From Costus lasius (taxonomy: Eukaryota > Streptophyta > Magnoliopsida > Zingiberales > Costaceae), in the NCBI GenBank assembly GCA_027563935.2, contig JANVAS020000222.1, forward strand, positions 5,518,001 to 5,582,000: DNA of 64,000 nt, written 5' to 3'. A program made the position numbers and the translations under genes. How positions within the stretch are numbered: position 1 is the stretch's first letter; each line of letters begins with the position of its first letter. The notes beneath the pieces were generated by a model. That model did not search any database. It saw nothing but the letters and a program-made list of their open reading frames with translations, and had not been told where the DNA came from. This document shows positions 56,519-64,000 of the stretch, one piece after another.

Positions 56519-57028
56519 TGTTGGTGTATATGCCCTAGGACCAAATATTGGTCCATTATTGTACTACTTAACATTGATATTTATATATCATTCTAGCATT
56601 GTCGTTATCATCATTTGTTTACATCTGCGAATGTGTACTAATGTGATAATGTCCCTGGAGACAGATTGGATCTGTGCTCAAACTTTTTGTCACCAGTCAA
56701 GTACCTTAGTAGATATGGGATAGCTATGTAACATGAGAGACTAGTACATGGGATGGTTAGGTACAAAACGCTAACGCAGACATATGGGTATATCAGTGGT
56801 AGATGTACTGGATCGACCCACTATGAGGCAATGACTTGGTGTCATGTGTTATCCTCACTAGTGATAGGAGATGTGTTGACCCGCTATGAGGCAATGATCT
56901 CATCTCATCGTGTCGGCTCCCTCGCATGACGATCTTCACTGGGTTTTTGGGACTGGCCTGTTTCGTGGTTATTCTTCTGTTGTGCTTTATATGAATTTTT
57001 TTAAAAATATCATCGGGGTTTCCCAACA
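56519..57028 (+). repeat. Deleted family B LTR (510 bp) between Bb and Bc
   Basis: Same ends and same 1.3 kb deletion with the same filler (CGCTATGAGGCAATG near 56881) as the LTR at 35089. ACAAC follows at 57029-57033, then the pre-integrase continuation. The distance between the two LTR starts, less E5 and its duplication, is 3126 bases. Confidence 0.88.
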
Positions 57029-58845
57029 ACAACTCCATGCAAATGGGTTGTTAGATTCAAGTTCCTTGGGGGAATTTTACACATGAGAGCCTTGTTTATT
57101 AGGAAAAATTACAAAGACGCCCTTCACCAAGACAGGTGAGAGGGCAGGAGGTTTATTGGATCTCATACATACTGATGTGTGTGGGCCATTCAATAAACAA
57201 GCCAGAGGAGGACACAACTACTTCATTACCTTTACTGATAATTTCAGTAGGTATGGTTATGCCTACTTAATGAGACATAAATCTGAATCCTTTGAGAAAT
57301 TTAAGGAGTTCAAGAATGAAGTAGAGAACCAGCTTGGAAGATCCATTAAAGCTCTTCGATCTGATCGAGGTGGAGAGTACCTGAGCGGCGAGTTCTTTGA
57401 CTATCTTAGGGACTGTGAGATCATATCCCAACTCACTCCTCCTGGAACACCTCAATGCAATGGTGTGTCTAAGAGGAGAAATCAAACCCTGTTGGACATG
57501 GTTCGGTCCATGACGAGTCATCCAACTCTACCATCCTCATTCTGGGGTTTTGCACTTGAGACAGCTTCTCTCATACTGAATAACGTTCCATCTAAGAGTG
57601 TCTCAAAAATTCCATATGAGGTACGGAGTGGGAGACGCCCTAACCTCTCTTTTATCAGGATCTGTGGATGTGAGGCTTATGTCAAACGTCAAGATTCCAG
57701 CAAACTAGAACCTAGATCTGATAAATGTATATTTGTGTGGTAACCTAAGGAAACTAAAGGATACTACTTCTATGTTCCCACCGAAAATAAAGTTTTTATT
57801 GCTCAGGGTGCTATCTTTTTAGAGAAAAAATTTATCATGAAAGAAGTCAGTGGGAGCAAGTTTGACTTGGACGAGGTCCAAGTGCAACCACAAGACAGAG
57901 AGATGGAACCTGAGCCACCTACACCGGTTGCTAAGCAACTTGAGGCTCAGACATAGGTCCCATCTAGGCCTGAGAGGATTCGTTGTGCACCTGAGAGGTA
58001 TGGGCCGCTTCCGACCCAACACGATAGGATCTTCATCATTGAGGATGAACCCAGAACCTATGATGAGGCAGTTAGTGGACCGGACTCCGAGAGATGGCTT
58101 GAGGCCATGCAATCCGAAATGGATTCCATATCGGCTAACCAAGTCTGGGATTTGGTTGAGTTGCCTGATGGGGTAAAACCTATTAGGTGTAAATGGGTCT
58201 TCAAGAGGAAGACTGACATGGATGGCAATATAGTTACCTATAAGGGTAGACTGGTGGCTAAAGGATTCAAATAAGTCCACGGGGTGGACTATGATGAAAA
58301 CTTTTCGCTAGATGCCATGATTAAATCCATTCGAATTCTGCTTGCTATAGCTGTATATCATGATTATGAGATATGACAGATGGATGTTAAGACAGCATTC
58401 CTTAATGGAAAGCTGACAGAGGATGTGTACATGACACAACCTGATGGCTTCATCCATCCTATAGATGTCAGTAAGGTCTGTAGGCTAAAGAAATCCATTT
58501 ATGGATTAAAGCAAGCATCTCGAAGTTGGAATCTTCAGTTTGATGAAACTGTGAGAGATTATGGCTTTATGAAAAGCGAAGATAACGCCTGTGCATACAG
58601 AAAATTCAGTGGGAGCTTGGTGACTTTTCTTATCTTGTATGTCGATGACATATTGCTCTTTGGAAATGACATCCCTAGTCTTCGGTTTGTGAAGACATGG
58701 TTAGGGAAGTATTTCGAAATGAAAGATTTAGGGGAGGCCACCTATATACTAGGTGTGAAGATCTACCGAGGTAGATCCAAGAGACTCCTCGCCCTTAGTG
58801 AAAGTACCTACATTGATAAGGTCTTGGAGAGATTCTGTATGGAGA
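57029..58845 (+). pseudogene. Unit Bc: family B integrase and RT, truncated
   Basis: Pre-integrase end, integrase (HTDVCGPF, SDRGGEYLSGEF; C in place of W in the PQWNG motif near 57457), the same VW-stop as Ba at 57739-57743, a linker with a stop near 57955, and RT with TAA at 58272-58274 after GFK and TGA at 58374-58376, YVDD near 58644. It ends near 58845 after ERF.ME, without RNase H, against the leader of a minus-strand element. Its RT half is more diverged than those of Ba and Bb. Confidence 0.86.
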
Positions 58846-58879
58846 TAAGCAAAATACACCGCATGGGTCTTGTAAGTTC

Positions 58880-58891
58880 GCTCTGATACCA
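58880..58891 (-). other. Primer binding site of element D
   Basis: Complement of TGGTATCAGAGC, one base from the LTR border at 58893. About 35 bases of leader remain beyond it before unit Bc sequence begins. Confidence 0.88.
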
Positions 58892-58892
58892 A

Positions 58893-61800
58893 TGTTGGGA
58901 ATCCCCGAGCCAATTTTAAAATTTTAATAACAGCGGAAGCAATGACCCGAAACAGGATAACCCTAAGAGCTAGGATCCCTTACGAGTGATCCACCAGATA
59001 TGTTAGTGTAATATACCTTTATTCGCATAATCTAAGGGGCCGATGATGATGAAGAAGAGGTGCACAAGTGTTCGCCCTCTACAATCGTGCACACACAGAC
59101 TGCTCAAGATTCTCTTCACTCCACGCCTGGTGCTAGCCTTCGTGAGGAAGATCATGTTGCCAATGTCGCTGCCCTCTTTGCTTCCGCCATCTCCAAGATG
59201 CGCTAAAGAGATGATGAAGGGAGGAAGATGGCCACAAGGAGAGGAAACCTCTACCACTTGTACCAATCTTAAGTCTAGCAACTTTCCCTCTTTCTTGCGC
59301 CACCATGAAGGTGCTGTTGGGGTATGCCCTTAAGCCTAATGTTTGAGGCCTTGGGATTGTAACAGTATCATGTAATAAACGTTTATGTTTATAAAGGCAT
59401 GGTTATTATTCAGTTAGCTACATTGTCTGCTGCAATATATGTTCTTCTGAATAATGTCTCAATGCTGTTCAGCTGGGCTGACATGCAGTTAAGTCCTTAG
59501 TCGATGTATCTTGGTGAACATGAGACAGCCTTGATATGGTTAAGACTAATATGTGTTCTAGTCTTATAGGATGCTTCGAGCATGGAATAAGATGTAGACT
59601 CATGGGTACATTGGATGTACTGGACAGACCCTACTAGGATATTCAATTGTTTGTCACAATGTGAATAATCCTTGAATATGACAAGTGGCACATTTCCTCT
59701 GACTTGAGATCACTTGTGTTTTCTAAATGATGATTGTCATTGTTTTGAGGTAGTTCAATATCATTTGAAACATAATGATTATAGACTATCTTGGATAATG
59801 AGCTTGAGTCAGGTTAGGGCACTAGTGATAGACATAGGATTGCCGTCTCCTTGTTTAAGGAGTGTGATGTTCTAAAGGGGCCCCCTGGATGAGATGATTG
59901 AGAAAAGTGTATGGCCATACCCAGGTGACTGTGTTCATCTGATCTAATCATGCTCATCATATTGGAGCTACAAGCTTGACACGCTTGTCCAATAAGAACA
60001 TCCAGTGGCAAAGGAAACATGTATGCCTAGTGATGTGGATTCACACTTGTGCTATGGTTTGGGTGTAGTCTTGGAAGACTATTTCCTTTATATCGGGAGA
60101 CAGTGATGTGTTGCTAGATACCCCTCACTGATCGTGATAACGTGAGTTATCGTTACCGACATTTAGAGGAAACCCTCAGGGTCGCACAATTTGATGATAT
60201 GGCTTACTTAAGTCAGATCGTGTGGACTGAATTGTTCGGGTTCAGTTTAAAGGGATTTAATCTCTGATTGTGAGTGAGATCTGGTCTGATCATGTTTGAT
60301 TGATTAGGGCTTGAGATCGGTAAGCTTTGATCGAGAGATTGGATGCTAGATCGGTGAGATCAAGAGCATCAAGAGATCGACGGTCAGATCAAGAGCCTTA
60401 GGGTTTAATGTGATCTGGACTAATGGCTTGGGTCGATTGGTCTATGAACCAGACCAAATTGAACCAGCTCATTGAGTGAGCGTGTGGTTCAAATTGAGAG
60501 GAGTTTGCGCATGGGGTAAACTCATGATCGCAAGTGAGTGAGTGGCTTTCTATTTTTAGAAAGCATGATCACATACGTGACCACTACTCACGTTCACGCC
60601 TAAGGCGCCCTCATCTCTCGTTTCTCCTCACTCTCGTCGCCAACTTGGGCATTCGTCTCTTGCACTCTCGTGGGTGAAGGAGTGGACGACAAGAGGAAAC
60701 ATTCGACCAAGCAAGGATCTCTCTTTTCCTTTCCATTCGGCAAGACAACCTTGGAACCTTGCTAGCACAAGGAGCACCAAGGAAGAAGCGCATTGATCAT
60801 CTTGTGTGCGAGACTTAGGAGAAGGTTCGCTTGCGCCTTTGCCTCCAAGACACCATCCAAGTGATGGCAATGGTGAGTATCGCTTCTCATTGAAAGTTGA
60901 TCATATTATATGCTATGCGATCTATTAGAAACCCTAGATTCCGCTAGAAGTTTTTGTTGCGCCTCCTATTAGGGTTTCGCCCCCCTTGTCTAGGGGACCT
61001 TCAGGTGCACCCATGAGGTAAGTCTCCTTCTCATCCAATATAGGCAACAACCTAAGAAGAAGTGCCTATGATGATAAGAAGAGATACCATCACTTCTCTT
61101 CTTCTCCTCTTTTCTCCACTTGCGCCAACTTCATGGAAGTTGCGCCCATGATAAGAAATCAGCCTTCTTCATGCATCAATCCCTCCAAGGGATACATCAT
61201 CGAAGAAGGAGGAAGGCTCCAAGCCTTCTTTTGCACCCATGGTAGAAGAAGGTGTTGCCACCATGAAGGTGGCGCCACTTCTCACTTGGAGGCGCCATGG
61301 AGAAGGATATATCATCTCCTCTTGTGCCAATCCCTCCAAAGGATGCGCCATGTAGGAAGGAAGAAGCTTCGAGGTGGTCTCATGCACCTAGAAGGGATGA
61401 AACTTGTCATCCAAGGAGGTAGGCGACCCATGCATGGAGGCGCCATGGGGAGACTTCTAGAGGTGAGTGGCTAGGTTAGAAGAGTGTTATCATCGATTTT
61501 TGGCTAGGGCTCTATTTAATTACGAATTTTCATAATTAATAAGCACCTAGATCCATTAATGCTTAATGGATGCGGATCTGCAACTTAAGTGATGAATATA
61601 TTTAATATAAATATTCACTTAAGTTGTGTGTGGCCCCCATGACTTTAGTTGTGAATAAAATGAATATTTATATTCATTTTATCACTTAAGCTATGGGCCC
61701 CCATGTTACGTTTAAATCAACCTCAAAAATCCTCCGAACAAAACCGTAGCTTAAATCCAATATTTGACCACTTAACTGAACCTAGTCCATCGAGGTCAAA

Positions 61801-62806
61801 CGTGGTCACCCGAAGGTCAACCGGGGTCAACTAAAGTCAAAACGCAAGATCATCCCAAAAGATCATCTCCAACTCATCAAACGCATCCGCGATGAATCGG
61901 ACTCCCAAACTGACTCGAATCAACCAAATGACTCAATTATAGGCAACTCGATCAATACGATATCTCGAGTGTCTAGGTGTGCGACCCTGTAGGTTCCTCA
62001 GACGTTGGCAGTGATAACCTCACATCATCACAAGCAATGATTGGCACCTAGCAGTACATCATTGCTACCCAAGTCCTCGGAATGGAGTCATCATCGATGT
62101 CCCCTAAAACTGCGACAAGATATATGTACACTCTAGTCCTTTTGCCAGGCTGATCGTCTAAGTCGGACAACTGTTTCACACTTGTTAATTCCAACATCAA
62201 TGGTCATGACTCTATTCAAGCTTCACCTAGGGGTGGCCATACACTTTTAGTCATGCACCATGTAGGGGCCCATGGACATCGAACTTCCCCACAGGGAAGG
62301 GGCAAATCCTCTATTGGCGCATTGAATCTCTCATATGACCCAAGATATACCCAATGACAACCGTTATGACTCCCCTGTTACACGGAGTGTTAGGTTGTAT
62401 CAAAGTACATCCCTTACCATATAGAGGTATCAATGCCCTCAAGTCAAGGATGAGTAAATCTCTGTCAATGTGAGATTTGACCTGTGACACCAAGTCAAAT
62501 CCTCACGGCAGGTCGATCCAGTATATCTCCCTTGATATACCCATATGCTTGCGTTAGCAACCCGTGCTCAACCAGTGCATATACCAATCTCTAGTGCATC
62601 ACAGTTGTCCCTTATCCACTATGACACTTGACCGGGGATTATTCTTTGAGACTAGATAAAATCTATCTCTAGGGACATTGTATATGTAAATGTACATATG
62701 ACGCAGATGTACAAAAGGCATAACAATGACCATGCCAGGATGTATACCACAAATAAATGTGACACATATCGGACCAGCCATAGGTCCTAGGGCATATACA
62801 CCAACA
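58893..62806 (-). repeat. Element D 5' LTR (B-like), split by a solo LTR
   Basis: On the minus strand it begins TGTTGGTGTATATGCC at 62806 and ends GGGGATTCCCAACA at 58893; the own sequence is about 2220 bp once the solo LTR and duplication are removed. It shares the TGGCCATACACTTT and GTGCGACCCTGTAGG modules with the other LTRs. It lies in the gypsy gag at 62807. The body of D and its second LTR are missing. Confidence 0.85.
59315..61003 (+). repeat. Solo family A LTR
   Basis: 1689 bp with ends TGTTGGGGTATGCC and GGGGACCTTCA, flanked by GGTGC at 59310-59314 and 61004-61008. No internal element sequence is present, so the body was lost by recombination between LTRs. It keeps ATG-GCA-ATG at 60864-60872 followed by GTGAGT, a near-ideal donor. 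Confidence 0.95.
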
Positions 62807-64000
62807 AGTAAGGCTCGTCGGATGTCCGAAGGTAGCCCATTCTTAAACTTGGACAGCACTAGTTCTGGGTCCTCTTGCAAGTTGCAACGAAGTTGCAAAG
62901 TGTCAAAAGTTAGGTGATATTCTTCTATGGTACCCGACCCTTAGTGTAGGCTACTATACTGGTCAAGAAGGCGCTGCCTATATGAGGGGGGCCATGTATC
63001 GCTCACAGAGACGATACTTCATCTCTTCCCAATGGGTGATAGAAGGGAGGGAGTGTTGCCTTTGGCATTCCATATTTTGCCAATGTAAATGCGCAGGACC
63101 CTAAAGCAAAGTGCACGTGAACCGGACATGCATATGCAGGGGTAATCACTCGAGTCGGAGTATGTGTCGATGGACGCAACCCAATCCAAGAATTGCGTGG
63201 GGTCAAGACCACCCGCGAAGGACGCGGGGCTGGTTCGAACCAAGCGACGAAAATCGTCCTCCGCTCGTGTGCGCACATAATGGGGTTGGGTGTGACACCT
63301 CTATGCTGCCCAAACATTATACACATCAAAGGGCTTGTCCTCATAAACTGGGCCTCCATGAGCCACGTAAGGCCTACAACGACCAGACTCATCCGCAAAG
63401 GGTTGGCGCTGTGTAGGCACAGCTATTGGGGGTAACTCCCTAGTTGAGTAGGGTTGGAGCGATTATGCTCCAACACAATGAAGCGATCAGCAAGATCCCA
63501 GAACCGTGCCAAAAATTGCTGGACTGCGGTCTAGGTTGACAGCCTATGGGCATCAAACTGTGCGGTTAGTGCGTTGACTCGTGCCGTGAGCGCTGCCAAA
63601 GACTCTAAGTGGGTGCTAGTCCCTTCCGAGGGTTGGACCGACTCTTGGGTTTCGGTAAATTGGGACGACATTACTTGTGACTGCGTAGTCACCATGCACA
63701 AACAAGGGGAAGATGCATTTAATGCATAATGTAGAAAACGCATAGATGATGCTGAAATATGCAAATGCAATGGAGTTGGACCATGCGAATAATAAGAATT
63801 GAACATGCAACCTCCCTCTAATTCTAGAAATGATGCAGCTACAATAGGAGGATTGATCATTAGTTCCATCCTCTATGGTGTATACACAATGCGCAGAAAA
63901 TGGCTTAGGGTCTTGAGATGAGGGAAGTAAAAGCACTCTGAAAGTGCAGTGAGAAACACGAATAAATCAGTGATGAATTTGTTTAGGGCAGCACGAATGC
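62807..64000 (-). pseudogene. Ty3/gypsy gag, decayed
   Basis: Read on the minus strand from 64000 this shows a start region (63531-63710, SSQFTETQESV... and SLAALTARVNAL), then FLARFWDLADRF near 63490, FRRLVRTSPASFAGGLDPTQFLDWV near 63200 and a LRCNLQEDPELVLSKFKNGL stretch near 62830-62890. Such FAGG.DP..FLDW and N..EDPE..V..F..GL motifs mark Retrotrans_gag of plant gypsy elements. Several frame changes and stops separate them. It is cut at 62806 by the LTR of D. The part beyond 64000 is outside the window. Confidence 0.7.

Noticed and set aside
59003..61474. Open frames at 59003-59333 and 61133-61474 as a protein gene split by the solo LTR.
   Set aside because: Both lie in the LTR of D, are not in a common frame across the insertion and show no domain.
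1..64000. CRISPR arrays, bacterial operons, rRNA genes or a host defence gene cluster.
   Set aside because: No spaced short repeats, bacterial gene layout, rRNA or cellular domains were seen; practically all of the window is accounted for by retrotransposons.

Overview
The window is plant nuclear DNA made almost entirely of nested LTR retrotransposons; I see no cellular gene, rRNA or tRNA gene. The plant assignment rests on Ty1/copia polyproteins whose Gag opening, initiator-Met-tRNA primer site and long TGTTGG...CA LTRs resemble the Angela/BARE lineage of flowering plants, plus two Ty3/gypsy fragments. The species cannot be named from this sequence; a repeat-rich angiosperm, possibly a monocot, is an inference.

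Two related copia families dominate. Family A (LTR 1.6-1.7 kb beginning TGTTGGGGTATGCC) has six identifiable copies, E1-E6, plus one solo LTR. Family B (LTR 1.8 kb beginning TGTTGGTGTATATGCC) is older, full of stop codons, and forms the substrate that family A inserted into.

Layout: 1-587 is the left part of host copy B0. B1 inserted into it at 588 (duplication ACAAC); its LTR, leader, gag and protease run to 5047. E4 (plus) sits at 5048-14337 and carries a Ty3/gypsy solo LTR (7987-10613) in its leader. B1 integrase/RT resumes at 14338-15949. E1 (minus, 15950-20893) interrupts it; E2 (minus, a 3' LTR plus RNase H end) sits in the gag of E1; E3 (plus, 22035-31058, complete, duplication TTTAG) sits in the LTR of E2. 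From 32141 to 58845 lies a tandem array of truncated B units, Ba, Bb and Bc, separated by deleted LTRs. Bb is split by E5 (minus, 36618-54916, duplication GATAA), itself split by E6 (plus, 42159-51305, duplication CAAAC). From 58893 to 62806 is a minus-strand B-like LTR holding a solo family A LTR (59315-61003, duplication GGTGC). This LTR lies in a decayed Ty3/gypsy gag on the minus strand (62807-64000).

E3 and E6 keep intact Gag-Pol frames of 1293 and 1294 codons; the E5 frame is open on both sides of its insertion. LTR pairs show one (E3) or no noticed difference (E5, E6), so these insertions are recent.

The most interesting signal is a candidate leader intron. Every family A LTR carries a tiny exon, ATG-GCN-NTG, directly followed by a splice-donor-like GT. 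About 1.9 kb further on, just before gag, lies a branch site, a pyrimidine-rich tract and a TAG acceptor. Joining them is in phase 0 in every copy that can be checked, and one copy (E4) has no gag ATG without this join. The intron would contain the primer binding site, so splicing would separate translation templates from replication templates. The same leader holds several hairpins with compensatory base changes between copies.
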